The translations under genes and the position numbers were made by a program. A stretch of 51,206 nucleotides of DNA from Aurantimonas sp. 22II-16-19i. Lineage in GTDB: Bacteria; Pseudomonadota; Alphaproteobacteria; Rhizobiales; Rhizobiaceae. The stretch lies in the NCBI RefSeq assembly GCF_002088275.1, contig NZ_AQQS01000042.1, forward strand, positions 1 through 51,206. The letters are read 5' to 3'. Shown one piece after another: positions 9,690-19,486 of the stretch. Each line of letters begins with the position of its first letter. The stretch's first letter is position 1. The notes below the pieces were generated by a model that did no database searches, was not told the DNA's origin, and was given only the letters and a program-made list of their open reading frames with translations.

Positions 9690-9752
9690 GGTTTTGCGGA
9701 CGATAACAGCGTGAACAGCCGGAACGCCGGCCCGGTTTACGGGAGTTGTCGG

Positions 9753-10574
9753 ATGAGCCTTGCAAGGATCGCGGTGATTGGCGTGGCGACGATGGCCGCC
9801 ATCGGCGCCGGACTGCTGGCCCTCAGTTTGTCGCAGTCGAAGCCGCAGGAGCCGGTGATCATTTCCGCCGCTCCGGCCCAGCCACCCATCCGCCTCGTCG
9901 ACGTGCTCGTCACCAAGAGCGAAGTGCCGATGGGCTCCACGATCGCCGGCACCCTCGGCTGGCAGAAGTGGCCGGAAGACGGCATCGGCCCCGACCTCGT
10001 CCTGAAGTCGTCCAAACCCAATGCGGTCGAGGAATTCAACGGCGCGATCGCGCGGCAGTCCTTCTTCGCCGGCGAGCCGGTGCGCGAATCCAAGCTGATC
10101 CGTCCCGACCACGGTTTCCTTTCCGCCATCCTCGACGAGGGCAAGCGGGCGGTGGCGATCCGCATCTCGGCGGAGACGGCGGCCGGCGGCTTCATCCTGC
10201 CGAACGACCATGTCGACGTGATCATGACCCGCCGCGCCGAAACCACCGACGGCCGGCCGCCGCGGCTCTCCACCGAAACCGTGCTGCGCAACCTGCGCGT
10301 CCTCGCCATCGACCAGTCGGTGCAGGAGCAGAACGGCCAGCAGGTCGTCGTCGGCCAGACCGCGACGCTCGAGGTCGACCCGTCCCAGGCCGAGGCCCTG
10401 ACGGCGGCCCAGCAGATCGCCGACCGGCTGGTGCTGTCGCTGCGCTCGCTCGCCGACTCGGTCCCCGGCTCGCCCGGCTACGCCCGCTTCCTGCTCGAGC
10501 AGGAAAAGGCCCAGAACAACAAGATCCGCGTCGTGCGCTACGGCCGCATCGACGAAGTCACCACGGCGCAGTGA
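9753..10574 (+). CDS. cpaB: Flp pilus assembly protein CpaB (RcpC)
   Basis: A 273-residue protein with an N-terminal membrane anchor (about 5-28), then a SAF domain with VDVLVTKSEVPMGSTIA (about 50-110) and the RcpC/CpaB C-terminal domain (AVAIRISAETAAGGFILPNDHVDVI). CpaB is a periplasmic partner of the Tad secretin. GGGAG at 9741-9745 favours the ATG at 9753 over an upstream in-frame start at 9711. It opens the cpaBCDEF-tadBC operon. The pilin gene and cpaA, which often precede cpaB, are absent; amtB is upstream instead. Confidence 0.94.
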   Translation: MSLARIAVIGVATMAAIGAGLLALSLSQSKPQEPVIISAAPAQPPIRLVDVLVTKSEVPMGSTIAGTLGWQKWPEDGIGPDLVLKSSKPNAVEEFNGAIARQSFFAGEPVRESKLIRPDHGFLSAILDEGKRAVAIRISAETAAGGFILPNDHVDVIMTRRAETTDGRPPRLSTETVLRNLRVLAIDQSVQEQNGQQVVVGQTATLEVDPSQAEALTAAQQIADRLVLSLRSLADSVPGSPGYARFLLEQEKAQNNKIRVVRYGRIDEVTTAQ

Positions 10575-10585
10575 GGGTGGAACAG

Positions 10586-12187
10586 ATGGCGACCCGTTTT
10601 AGCTTGCATGCCCTCAAGATCGCGCTGCGCAACGCCGTCGTCGGCCTCGCCGCGACCGCGACGGGCCTCGGCCCGGTCTTCCAGATCGCGCCGGCGGCGG
10701 CCGACCAGGCGGTCGTCAACGTCAGCCAGGCCCGCCAGACGATCAAGCTCGGCCTCAACAAGTCGAAGGTGATCGTCCTTTCGGCCGACGCCCACGACAT
10801 CCTCGTCGCCAATCCGGCGGTGGCCGACGCGGTGACCCGGGATGCCCGGCGCATCTACGTCTTCGGCAAGCAGATCGGCCAGACCAACGTCGTCGTCTTC
10901 GACGCTCGCGGCCGGCAGATCGCCGCCATCGACATCGAGATCGAGCGTGACATCACCGGTCTGGAGGCCTCGATCCGCAAATACGTGCCGGATTCGAAGG
11001 TCACCGTCGAGATGATCAACGACAACGTCGTCCTGACCGGCCAGGTCCTGACGCCGCAGGATGCCGCCAGGGTCGAGCGGCTGGCCAATCTGTTCGTCAC
11101 CGGCGGCGAGGGCACCACCGGCCAGTACATCCAGTCGGCCGCCGCCACCGGCAGCGGCGCGGGCAGCGGCGCCGACGTCGCCTTCGCCCAGGAGAACCGG
11201 CGCTCCAGCCAGATCGTCAACCTCCTGCAGATCGCCGGCGACGACCAGGTGACGCTGAAGGTGACCGTCGCCGAGGTGCAGCGCTCGATCGTCAAGCAGC
11301 TCGGCCTCAACGGCTCCCTGTCCTCGGCGATCGACGGCATGACCTTCGGCGTCGTCAGCGACAACCCCTTCGGCCTCGGCAAGGCGCTCTCGGGCAGCGG
11401 CGGGCTGGCCCAGGGCACCATCGGCACGACCTCGATCGATGCGGAGCTCTCCGCCCTCGAACAGGCGGGCGTCATGCGCACGCTGGCCGAGCCGAGCCTG
11501 ACCGCGATCTCCGGCGAGAAGGCGAGCTTCAAGGTCGGCGGCAGCTTCAGCGTCAGCAACGGCAAGACCGAGAAGGCCGAGACCCGCACGCCCATCCTCA
11601 ACTCGGCCGGCAACATCGTCGGCTACGACATCGAGCCGGCGAGCGTCGTCTACGAGAGCAAGGAAATCGACTACGGCATCGGCCTCGACTTCACGCCGGT
11701 CGTGCTCTCGGCGGGCCGGATCAACCTGAAGATCCGCACGAGCGTCTCCGAGCCGACCTTCGAGAGCCCCTTCAACATTCCGCGCGGCGTCGCGCCGGCC
11801 GTCAACAACATCGGCCTCAGGAAGCGGCTGGCCGACACCACCGTCGAGATGCCGTCCGGCGGCTCGCTGGTCATCGCCGGCCTCGTGCGCGACGAGGTGC
11901 GCCAGGTCGTCTCCGGCATTCCCGGCCTCGGCAAGATCCCGGTGATCGGCTCCCTGTTCCGCAGCCGCGACTTCCAGCGCTACGAGACCGAACTGGTGGT
12001 CATCGTCACGCCCTATCTCGTGCGCCCCGTCGCCCGCCAGGCGCTGGCGCGGCCCGACGACGGCTTCGCCCTCTCGAGCGACGGCTCGGCCAACTTCCTC
12101 GGCCGGCTGAACCGGGTCTACGGGCACATGGAAACCAAGCTTCCGCCGGGCCGCTACTACGGCGTCGTCGGCTTCATCTACAAGTGA
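10586..12187 (+). CDS. cpaC: Tad pilus secretin CpaC (RcpA)
   Basis: A 533-residue outer-membrane secretin of the Tad/Flp pilus. A signal peptide (about 1-41, cut near APAAA-DQ) is followed by the pilus N-terminal domain (INVS-like VNVSQARQTIKLGLNKSKVI), a BON-type domain (about 130-170), and the secretin domain ending in PGLGKIPVIGSLFRSR and ETELVVIVTPYLV. A Gly/Ser-rich insert (about 180-200) precedes the secretin core. The ATG at 10586 follows GAGGG at proper spacing; a GTG three codons upstream is possible. It lies 11 nt after cpaB. Confidence 0.95.
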   Translation: MATRFSLHALKIALRNAVVGLAATATGLGPVFQIAPAAADQAVVNVSQARQTIKLGLNKSKVIVLSADAHDILVANPAVADAVTRDARRIYVFGKQIGQTNVVVFDARGRQIAAIDIEIERDITGLEASIRKYVPDSKVTVEMINDNVVLTGQVLTPQDAARVERLANLFVTGGEGTTGQYIQSAAATGSGAGSGADVAFAQENRRSSQIVNLLQIAGDDQVTLKVTVAEVQRSIVKQLGLNGSLSSAIDGMTFGVVSDNPFGLGKALSGSGGLAQGTIGTTSIDAELSALEQAGVMRTLAEPSLTAISGEKASFKVGGSFSVSNGKTEKAETRTPILNSAGNIVGYDIEPASVVYESKEIDYGIGLDFTPVVLSAGRINLKIRTSVSEPTFESPFNIPRGVAPAVNNIGLRKRLADTTVEMPSGGSLVIAGLVRDEVRQVVSGIPGLGKIPVIGSLFRSRDFQRYETELVVIVTPYLVRPVARQALARPDDGFALSSDGSANFLGRLNRVYGHMETKLPPGRYYGVVGFIYK

Positions 12188-12209
12188 GCGCTCGAGGGAT
12201 CGTACGACC

Positions 12210-12947
12210 GTGACACAGCATCCTCTCTTTTCGCGTCGATCTTCCGCAAAGGCCGGCACCGCCGGACCGGGGCTGGGCGCCCGCCGCGTCCTCGCGCTTC
12301 TCGCCATGTCGCTGCTCGCCGGCTGCGGCAACGTCCAGCACGTCGAGGTCGGAGCCATTCCCGACGACTACCGCACCCGGCATCCGATCGTCGTGTCGCA
12401 GGCCGAGACGGCGATCGACATCCCGGTCTCCTCCTCGGAAGCCCGGCTGACGCTGTCCAGCCGCAGCCGCGTCGAGGAGTTCGCCAGCCGCTTCAATGCC
12501 GACCGGATCGACACGATCCGCGTCCTGGTGCCCTACGGATCGGCCAACGAACGGGCCGCCGACGCGGTCTCGCGGGATGTCGTCAAGACGCTGCAGAAGC
12601 AGCGCGTCGATCGCAAGCGGATCCTGATCATGCCCTATTCGGCGGTCGGCGACACCGGGCCGACGCCGATCCGGCTGGCCTATTCCACCCTCGTCGCCGA
12701 GACCGGGCCCTGCGGCCGCTGGCCCGAGGATCTCGGGGAAACCCAAGAGAACAAGAACTACTACAATTTCGGCTGCGCCAGTCAGCAGAACATCGCGGCG
12801 CAGATCGCCGACCCGCGCGATCTGCTCGCGCCGCGCGGCATGGATCCGTCCGATGCCCAGCGCCGCACGAACGTGATCGACAAATATCGCAACGGCAAGG
12901 TCACGAGCGCCGATCCGATGGACGCCGAGTCCGACTACGAGTGGTGA
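12210..12947 (+). CDS. cpaD: Tad pilus lipoprotein CpaD
   Basis: A 245-residue lipoprotein partner of the CpaC secretin. The N-terminus has a basic stretch, a hydrophobic segment and a lipobox LLAGC (Cys about residue 39). The CpaD domain follows with VSSSEARLTLSSRSRVEEFASRF and the C-terminal CASQQNIAAQIADPRDLLAPRGM, a typical family block. The start is GTG at 12210 with GAGGGAT about 10 nt upstream. The stop TGA overlaps an in-frame ATG of cpaE. Confidence 0.93.
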   Translation: MTQHPLFSRRSSAKAGTAGPGLGARRVLALLAMSLLAGCGNVQHVEVGAIPDDYRTRHPIVVSQAETAIDIPVSSSEARLTLSSRSRVEEFASRFNADRIDTIRVLVPYGSANERAADAVSRDVVKTLQKQRVDRKRILIMPYSAVGDTGPTPIRLAYSTLVAETGPCGRWPEDLGETQENKNYYNFGCASQQNIAAQIADPRDLLAPRGMDPSDAQRRTNVIDKYRNGKVTSADPMDAESDYEW

Positions 12948-14224
12948 TGGGGAACATGTCGATGGAACAGACGCTCGCCACCGGATCCGGGGCGTTCACG
13001 CCGCAGGATCGCCAGCAGATCGACAAGGTTCGCCCGATCCCGCGGATCTCGATCCAGGCCTTCTGCGAGACCGAGGGCGTCGCCGTCCCGATCGAGAAGG
13101 CCGGCAGCGACCGGCGCATGGCGAAGGCCCACCTGAAGGTGCAGATGGGCGGCATCAAGGCCGCCACCGAGCACTTCCAGACGGCGCCGACACCCAATCT
13201 CGTCATCCTGGAATCGCGCCTCACGCCCCTCGAGCTGGTCTCCGAGCTCGACGTCCTCGCCGACTTCTGCGATCCCGGCTCGAAGGTCGTGATCATCGGC
13301 CATCACAACGACGTGGCGCTCTACCGCGACCTGATCCACCGGGGCATTTCCGAATATCTGGTGGCGCCGATCTCGCTCGGCGACGTGATGACGGTGATCG
13401 GCGAATTGTTCCTCGCCGAAGGCGCCGAGCCGCTCGGCCGCACCATCGCCTTCGTCGGCGCCAAGGGCGGCGTCGGCTCCTCGACGCTCGCCCACAACGT
13501 CGCCTGGTCGATCTCCAAGCTGTTCTCCACCGACGTGGTGCTCGCCGATCTCGATCTCGCCTTCGGCACCGCCAACATCAATTTCGACCAGGATCCGGCC
13601 CAGGGGATCGCCGAGGCGCTGCAGTCCGCCGACCGCATCGACGACGTCTATCTCGACCGCCTGCTCGCCCAGTGCGCCGAGCACCTGTCGCTGCTCGCCG
13701 CGCCCTCGATGCTCGACCGCACCTATGATTTCGAGGGCGACGCCTTCAACGCGCTGATCGAGACCGCCCAGCGCGGCGCCCCGGCGGTGCTGCTCGACGT
13801 GCCGCATGTCTGGAACGAGTGGACGCGCACCGTCTTGGCCCGCGCCGACCAGGTGGTGATCACCGCCGCGCCGGACCTTGCCAACCTGCGCAACGCCAAG
13901 AACCTCGTCGACACCCTCGCCAAGGTCCGGCCGAACGACGCGCCCCCCTATCTGATCCTCAACCAGCTCGCCATGCCGAAGCGGCCGGAGATCTCGGCCT
14001 CCGAGTTCACCGAGCCGCTCGGCCTGCATCCGCTGGGCGAGATCGCCTTCGATCCGGGCACCTTCGGCAATGCCGCCAACAGTGGCCGGATGATCGGGGA
14101 GACCGACGTCAAGCACCCCTCGATCGCGGTCTTCCACCACATCGCCCATGTCCTGACGGGCCGGGGCGAGGCGAGAAAGCCGAAGAAGCCGGGCCTCTTC
14201 GGCCGGCTCCGGCTGAAATCGTAA
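12947..14224 (+). CDS. cpaE: Tad pilus localisation/assembly ATPase-like protein CpaE (TadZ)
   Basis: A 425-residue protein with an N-terminal CheY-like receiver fold (about 60-160) and a C-terminal MinD/ParA-type domain that starts at TIAFVGAKGGVGSSTLAHNV. CpaE/TadZ places the pilus machine at the pole. The P-loop keeps the signature Lys173 but has Ser178 where ParA/MinD proteins have the second lysine, so ATP hydrolysis may be weak or lost; this variant also occurs in the CpaE family. LADLDLAFGTANINFDQDP is the switch region. The start is ambiguous between ATGs at 12947 (overlapping the cpaD stop), 12956 and 12962; 12962 has GGGGA at good spacing. Confidence 0.93.
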   Translation: MGNMSMEQTLATGSGAFTPQDRQQIDKVRPIPRISIQAFCETEGVAVPIEKAGSDRRMAKAHLKVQMGGIKAATEHFQTAPTPNLVILESRLTPLELVSELDVLADFCDPGSKVVIIGHHNDVALYRDLIHRGISEYLVAPISLGDVMTVIGELFLAEGAEPLGRTIAFVGAKGGVGSSTLAHNVAWSISKLFSTDVVLADLDLAFGTANINFDQDPAQGIAEALQSADRIDDVYLDRLLAQCAEHLSLLAAPSMLDRTYDFEGDAFNALIETAQRGAPAVLLDVPHVWNEWTRTVLARADQVVITAAPDLANLRNAKNLVDTLAKVRPNDAPPYLILNQLAMPKRPEISASEFTEPLGLHPLGEIAFDPGTFGNAANSGRMIGETDVKHPSIAVFHHIAHVLTGRGEARKPKKPGLFGRLRLKS

Positions 14225-14248
14225 GCATCGGGAATCGGGAACCAGACC

Positions 14249-15715
14249 ATGTTCGGCAAGCGCGGAAACGAGAAGGCGTCCTCGGGCAACGTCGCGACCA
14301 TGCCGCGGCCGGTCGAGCCGCAACAGCCGGCTCCCGCGCCGAGGCCGGTCGCCGCGCCGGCGCCGCAACGGACGAGCCAGCCGGCTCCGGCCGCCGTGCC
14401 GCGGGCGGCGCCCGAGCGCACGCCCGAATATTACGACCGCAAGAGCCAGGTCTTCGCCGCGCTGATCGACACGATCGACCTGTCGCAGCTCGCCGGCATG
14501 GAGCAGGACGCCGCCCGCGAGGAAATCCGCGACATCGTCAACGACATCATCGCGATCAAGAACTTCGCGATGTCGATCGCCGAGCAGGAGGAACTGCTCT
14601 CCGACATCTGCAACGATGTGCTCGGCTACGGCCCGCTGGAGCCGCTGCTGGCCCGCGACGACATCGCCGACATCATGGTCAACGGCGCCCGCGACACCTT
14701 CATCGAAGTCGCCGGCAAGGTGCAGAAGACGACGGTGCGCTTCCGCGACAACCAGCAGCTCCTCAACATCTGCCAGCGCATCGTCAGCCAGGTCGGCCGA
14801 AGGGTCGACGAGACCTCGCCGATCTGCGACGCGCGCCTGCCGGACGGCTCGCGCGTCAACGTCATCGCGCCGCCGCTGGCCATCGACGGCACGGCGCTGA
14901 CGATCCGAAAGTTCAAGAAGGACAAGCTGACCCTCGACCAGCTCGTGCAGTTCGGGGCGATATCGCCGGCCGGCGCCGACATCCTGCAGATCATCGGCCG
15001 GGTGCGCTGCAACGTCGTCATCTCGGGCGGCACCGGCTCGGGCAAGACGACGCTGCTCAACTGCCTGACCCGCTACATCGACGAGGACGAGCGCATCATC
15101 ACCTGCGAGGACTCGGCCGAGCTGCAATTGCAGCAGCCCCACGTGGTGCGGCTCGAGACCCGGCCGCCCAACATCGAGGGCGAGGGCGAGATCACCATGC
15201 GCGACCTCGTCAAGAACTGCCTGCGCATGCGCCCCGAGCGGATCATCGTCGGCGAGGTGCGCGGACCGGAGGTGTTCGATCTCCTCCAGGCGATGAACAC
15301 CGGCCATGACGGCTCGATGGGCACGATCCACTCCAATTCGCCGCGCGAGTGCCTCAACCGCATGGAATCGATGATCGCCATGGGCGGCTATTCGCTGCCG
15401 TCGCGCACGGTGAAGGAGATCATCACCGGCTCGGTCGACGTCATCGTCCAGGCGGCGCGCCTGCGCGACGGCTCGCGCCGCATCACCCACATCACCGAGG
15501 TCCTCGGGATGGAGGGCGACGTCATCACCACCCAGGATCTCTTCGTCTACGAGATGGTCGGCGAGGACGCGAACGGGCGCATCATCGGCAAGCACCGCTC
15601 GACCGGCATCGGCCGTCCCGCTTTCTGGGATAGGGCCCGCTACTACAACGAGGAGAACCGGCTCGCCCGGGCGCTCGACGACAGTTCCGTCGACAAGCTG
15701 GAAACGGGACGCTGA
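14249..15715 (+). CDS. cpaF: Tad pilus secretion ATPase CpaF (TadA)
   Basis: A 488-residue type II/IV secretion ATPase that powers Flp pilus extension and retraction at the inner membrane. A Pro/Ala-rich leader (about 15-55) precedes the N-terminal domain, then Walker [10 protein letters not shown] with Lys266, the Asp box [23 protein letters not shown]-type region, Walker [15 protein letters not shown], and the His box [17 protein letters not shown]. Length and motifs agree with the TadA/CpaF family. It follows cpaE by 24 nt and is 3 nt before tadB. Confidence 0.96.
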   Translation: MFGKRGNEKASSGNVATMPRPVEPQQPAPAPRPVAAPAPQRTSQPAPAAVPRAAPERTPEYYDRKSQVFAALIDTIDLSQLAGMEQDAAREEIRDIVNDIIAIKNFAMSIAEQEELLSDICNDVLGYGPLEPLLARDDIADIMVNGARDTFIEVAGKVQKTTVRFRDNQQLLNICQRIVSQVGRRVDETSPICDARLPDGSRVNVIAPPLAIDGTALTIRKFKKDKLTLDQLVQFGAISPAGADILQIIGRVRCNVVISGGTGSGKTTLLNCLTRYIDEDERIITCEDSAELQLQQPHVVRLETRPPNIEGEGEITMRDLVKNCLRMRPERIIVGEVRGPEVFDLLQAMNTGHDGSMGTIHSNSPRECLNRMESMIAMGGYSLPSRTVKEIITGSVDVIVQAARLRDGSRRITHITEVLGMEGDVITTQDLFVYEMVGEDANGRIIGKHRSTGIGRPAFWDRARYYNEENRLARALDDSSVDKLETGR

Positions 15716-15718
15716 GCC

Positions 15719-16726
15719 ATGGACATCGGCGCAGTCCTCCTCTTCGTCGTGCTCTCCACCATCGCCGCCGGCGGCCTCGCCTTCGCGGTGCTGCAGCCGC
15801 GGATCGACAACGAGAAGAAGACCCAGCAGCGGCGCAGCCTCGTCAGCCGCAACGAGACCGACCGCCTGGCCCACAAGGCCACGCGCGACCGGCTGCAGGA
15901 GCAGGTCAAGCGGCGCAAGACCATCCAGAATTCGCTGAAGGACCTCGAAGCCCGCCAGAAGGAACGCGACAAGCATGTCGCGAAGGTCTCCCTCGACCGG
16001 CGGATGGAACAGGCCGGCTGGACGATGAGCGTGCGCCTGTTCTGGCTGATCGGCGCCGGCCTCGGGCTGTTTGCGGCCCTGATCAGCCTGGTCTTCGGCG
16101 CCCCGCTCGTCATCGCCCTCGGCATCGGCCTGATCGCCGGTCTCGGGCTGCCGCGGTTCTTCCTCGCCCGCGCCCGCAAGAAGCGCTTCGCCGCCTTCAC
16201 CCAGGAATTTCCCACCGCGATCGACCTGATCGTGCGCGGCGTCAAATCCGGCCTGCCGCTGAACGACACCCTGAAGATGATCGCCAGCGAGACCTCCGAG
16301 CCGGTGCGTTCGGAGTTCCGCCGCATCGTCGAGAGCCAGCAGCTCGGCATGTCGATCACCGACGCCGTCGAACGGCTCTACCGCAACATCCCGACGGCGG
16401 AATCCAACTTCTTCGCCATCGTCATCGGCATCCAGGCCCAGGCCGGCGGCAATCTGTCCGAGGCGCTCGGCAACCTTTCCAAGGTGCTGCGCGAACGCAA
16501 GAAGATGCGCGACAAGATCCAGGCCGTCTCGATGGAGGCCAAGGCCTCGGCCGGCATCATCGGCGCCCTGCCGGTGGTGGTGTTCGCGCTGGTGACGCTG
16601 ACCAACCCCGACTACATCAGCCTGCTCTACACCAACATCTACGGCCAGATCCTGATGGGCATCAGCGCCTTCTGGATGCTGATCGGCGTCGTCGTGATGA
16701 AGAACATGATCAACTTCGACTTCTGA
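15719..16726 (+). CDS. tadB: Tad pilus inner-membrane platform protein TadB
   Basis: A 335-residue T2SSF-family protein, one of the two platform subunits of the Tad machine. An N-terminal membrane helix (about 4-24) is followed by a charged cytosolic stretch (30-100), two hydrophobic segments (about 105-150), the T2SSF domain (FPTAIDLIVRGVKSGLPLNDTL and ESQQLGMSITDAVERL), and two C-terminal helices (about 280-335). It begins 3 nt after the cpaF stop, so expression is probably coupled. Confidence 0.93.
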   Translation: MDIGAVLLFVVLSTIAAGGLAFAVLQPRIDNEKKTQQRRSLVSRNETDRLAHKATRDRLQEQVKRRKTIQNSLKDLEARQKERDKHVAKVSLDRRMEQAGWTMSVRLFWLIGAGLGLFAALISLVFGAPLVIALGIGLIAGLGLPRFFLARARKKRFAAFTQEFPTAIDLIVRGVKSGLPLNDTLKMIASETSEPVRSEFRRIVESQQLGMSITDAVERLYRNIPTAESNFFAIVIGIQAQAGGNLSEALGNLSKVLRERKKMRDKIQAVSMEAKASAGIIGALPVVVFALVTLTNPDYISLLYTNIYGQILMGISAFWMLIGVVVMKNMINFDF

Positions 16727-16838
16727 TCGGTCGGGTCCGCCGGCCCGCCCACCCGCCGCGATGATGCAAAGACGAACGGATGGCACGCGACCGGCGCGCT
16801 GCCATTCCGCTCCAGCGCTCCAGAAGGTTCCGCGCGCC

Positions 16839-17825
16839 ATGGAAGACATGTTGCAAGCCATCGGCCTGTCGAGCCAGATCGTCCTCAGCGCGATCGTGGC
16901 GATCGGGGTGTTCACCTCGCTCCTCGCCGTCGCGCTGCCGGCGATGGGCGGCGACAAGCTGAAGGGCCGCATGAAGGCCGTGGCGCTGGAGCGCGATCAG
17001 ATCCGCGCCCGCGAGAGGGCGCGGCTCGCCTCCGAGAAGGAGCGCAGCCGGGGCCTGCGCCAGGAGGACAATCGCGGCATCGCCGGCCTCGTCGTCGAGC
17101 AGCTGAACCTGCGCAAGGCGCTGGTCGACGACAAGACGCTCGCCACCCTCAGGGCGGCCGGCTATCGTGGCCAGCGACCGCTGACGATGTTCCTGTTCGC
17201 CCGGGTGACGATCCCGCTGGTCTTCTTCGCCATCGCCGCCTTCTACATCTTCGGCCTCGGCTTCCTCGCCGCCTGGCCGATCTCCGCCCGTATCCTGGTT
17301 TTTCTCGTCGCCGGCTGGGTCGGCTTCTACATTCCGGTGATCCTGGTCAAGAACACCGCCTCCAAGCGCAAGCAGTCGATCATGCGGGCCTGGCCGGACG
17401 CGCTCGATCTCCTGTTGATCTGCGTCGAATCCGGCAATTCCATCGAGGCGGCGTTCCGCCGGGTGGCCGAGGAGATCGGCATCCAGTCGATCCCGCTCGC
17501 CGAGGAGCTGATCCTGCTCACCGCCGAACTGTCCTTCCTGCCGGACCGCAAGCTCGCCTATGAGAACCTCGTGACGCGCACCGGCCTCGACGGCGTGAAG
17601 GCGGTCTGCACCGCGCTGATCCAGGCCGAGCGCTACGGCACGCCGCTCGGCCAGGCGCTGCGCGTCATGGCCCAGGAGAACCGCGACATCCGCATGAACG
17701 CGGCCGAGAAGAAGGCCGCCGCCCTGCCGCCGAAGCTGACGGTGCCGATGATCGTGTTCTTCCTGCCGGTGCTGTTCGCCGTCATCCTGGGGCCGGCGGT
17801 CATCCGCGTCATCGGTCTCGACTGA
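16839..17825 (+). CDS. tadC: Tad pilus inner-membrane platform protein TadC
   Basis: The second T2SSF-family platform subunit, 328 residues. An N-terminal helix (about 12-35), a charged region, two helices (about 115-165), the T2SSF core (WPDALDLLLICVESGNSIEAAF, LIQAERYGTPLGQALRVMAQE) and a C-terminal helix (PMIVFFLPVLFAVILGP). The ATG at 16839 has AGAAGG at 16822-16827; an in-frame ATG at 16761 would add 26 residues without family character. It is the last gene of the pilus operon, and tadD is not found after it. It converges with the solute-binding protein gene 25 nt away. Confidence 0.9.
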   Translation: MEDMLQAIGLSSQIVLSAIVAIGVFTSLLAVALPAMGGDKLKGRMKAVALERDQIRARERARLASEKERSRGLRQEDNRGIAGLVVEQLNLRKALVDDKTLATLRAAGYRGQRPLTMFLFARVTIPLVFFAIAAFYIFGLGFLAAWPISARILVFLVAGWVGFYIPVILVKNTASKRKQSIMRAWPDALDLLLICVESGNSIEAAFRRVAEEIGIQSIPLAEELILLTAELSFLPDRKLAYENLVTRTGLDGVKAVCTALIQAERYGTPLGQALRVMAQENRDIRMNAAEKKAAALPPKLTVPMIVFFLPVLFAVILGPAVIRVIGLD

Positions 17826-17850
17826 ACCGCCTGCGGGGCGGGGGCGGGCG

Positions 17851-19467
17851 CTATTCGGCGAGGTCGACGGCCGAAAAGTCGTGGAAGCCGAGCGGGTTCA
17901 TGACGAAGTTCATGACGGTCGCCCGCGCCGCCACCAGAAAGCGGGGGCTGGCGATCGGCACCCAGGGCGCTTGTTCATGGAAGATCGCCTGGGCGTCGGC
18001 GTAGATCCTCGCCCGCGCCGTCCGGTCGGTGACCTGCCGCGCCCGTTCGATCAGCGTGTCGTAGCCGGCGTCGCACCAGCGCGCGACGTTGTGGCCGCCC
18101 CTGGCCGCGCCGGCACAGGAAAGCAGCGTCGCCATGAAGTTGTCCGGATCGCCATTGTCGCCGATCCAGCCGGCGAGGGCGAGGGTCGTCTCGCCGTTCA
18201 TCAGCTTGCGCCAGTAGGTCTCCCAGGGAGCGGAATTGCGGACGACCTTGATCCCGAGCGGTTCGAGATCCGAGGCGATCATGCGGGCCATCCGCCGCGC
18301 ATCGGGATTGTAGGACCGGTCGTCCGGCGGATACCAGAGATCGACCTTCAGGCCGTCGGTGACGCCGGCCTCGATCAGCAGCCGGCGGGCTTCCTCGGGA
18401 GCGTAGGGATAGGCTTGCGCTGCGCCGGCACTCGCCCAGGACGCCGACGGCAGCGGCGTGTCGGCCCGCGTGCCCATGCCGGGATAGATCGCCGAAAGGA
18501 TCGCCTCGCGGTCGATCGCCATGTTGAGGGCGCGGCGCACGCGCACGTCGTCGAACGGCTTGCGGGTCGTGTTGATGGCGAGATAGCCGATGCTGAGACC
18601 GGAAATCGCAAAGAGCCTCAGCGAAGGGTCGGCGGCGATCTCGGCGATCTCGCCTGGATTGGGCGTCGCCGAGACCTGGCATTCGCCCGCCTTCAGCTTC
18701 TGCAACCGCGCCGAGGCCGTGGGCGTGATCGAGAACACCAGCGTGTCGAGTTTCGGCCGGCCGCGCCAATGGTCTTCGAAGGCCTGGTAGCGGATCGCGA
18801 CGCCTTGCCTGAAGTCGAGGAAGCGGAACGGGCCGGTGCCGATCGGCCGTTCGTCGAAACGCTCCGGCGTGCCCTGCTGCACCATCCGGTGGCGGTACTC
18901 GGCCGAGAGGATCGAATTCACCGGCATCGCGAGCTGGGCAAGCAGCGCCGCGTCCGACCGCTTCAGGCGGAACCGCACCGTGTGGTCGTCCAGCGGCGTC
19001 ACCGATTCGAGGAGGCCGGCAAGGCCGGGATCGCGAAACTCCTCGTAGTCCGCGCCGCGCTCGCCGCCCGCCGATCCGCCGAAGCTGAAGATCACGTCGG
19101 CGGCGTCCATCGCCCTTGTCGGCGTGAACGCCTCGCTCGCCTGGAAGGCGACGTCTTCGCGCAGGTGGAAGGTGTAGTCCCGCCCGTCCGGCGAGATCGA
19201 CCAGTGCGTCGCCAGCGACGGGACGATGTCGGTCGTTCCCGGCGCGAAGGCGACGAGCGTGTCGAAGACCGGCCGGATCGCATCCATGGCGACGCTGGAG
19301 GCGGCCAGCGGCGGCGACAGGGTCTCCGGGCTGTCCTGCGAGCAGAAGACCAGCGTCTTGGCGGCCGTCGCCGCCGTCGCCGGCACGGCTGCGGCGACGG
19401 CGAGTGCGAGACCGAGACCGAGACCGCGGATACGGGCAGACGAAAGAACGGGCAAACGGACGGGCAA
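17851..19467 (-). CDS. ABC transporter substrate-binding protein, family 5 (DppA-like)
   Basis: A 538-residue periplasmic solute-binding protein of the peptide/opine/nickel type. The signal peptide spans about residues 1-35 (hydrophobic GLGLGLALAVAAAVPATAATA), then AKTLVFCSQDSPETLSP as in DppA, the family block PDGRDYTFHLREDVAF, and RPIGTGPFRF. The start is read as TTG at 19467 because AAGGAG lies just upstream and no ATG or GTG fits; longer starts would run into the preceding kinase gene. It follows that kinase by 19 nt, and no permease gene is adjacent, so it may serve as a ligand sensor for the kinase or supply a distant transporter. Confidence 0.85.
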   Translation of the reverse strand: MPVRLPVLSSARIRGLGLGLALAVAAAVPATAATAAKTLVFCSQDSPETLSPPLAASSVAMDAIRPVFDTLVAFAPGTTDIVPSLATHWSISPDGRDYTFHLREDVAFQASEAFTPTRAMDAADVIFSFGGSAGGERGADYEEFRDPGLAGLLESVTPLDDHTVRFRLKRSDAALLAQLAMPVNSILSAEYRHRMVQQGTPERFDERPIGTGPFRFLDFRQGVAIRYQAFEDHWRGRPKLDTLVFSITPTASARLQKLKAGECQVSATPNPGEIAEIAADPSLRLFAISGLSIGYLAINTTRKPFDDVRVRRALNMAIDREAILSAIYPGMGTRADTPLPSASWASAGAAQAYPYAPEEARRLLIEAGVTDGLKVDLWYPPDDRSYNPDARRMARMIASDLEPLGIKVVRNSAPWETYWRKLMNGETTLALAGWIGDNGDPDNFMATLLSCAGAARGGHNVARWCDAGYDTLIERARQVTDRTARARIYADAQAIFHEQAPWVPIASPRFLVAARATVMNFVMNPLGFHDFSAVDLAE

Positions 19468-19486
19468 GGGTCTCCTTTCTGCGACT

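Noticed and set aside
12935-16972. A very long open frame on the minus strand opposite cpaE-tadC
   Set aside because: It mirrors high-GC codon third positions of well-supported pilus genes and has no recognisable domain.
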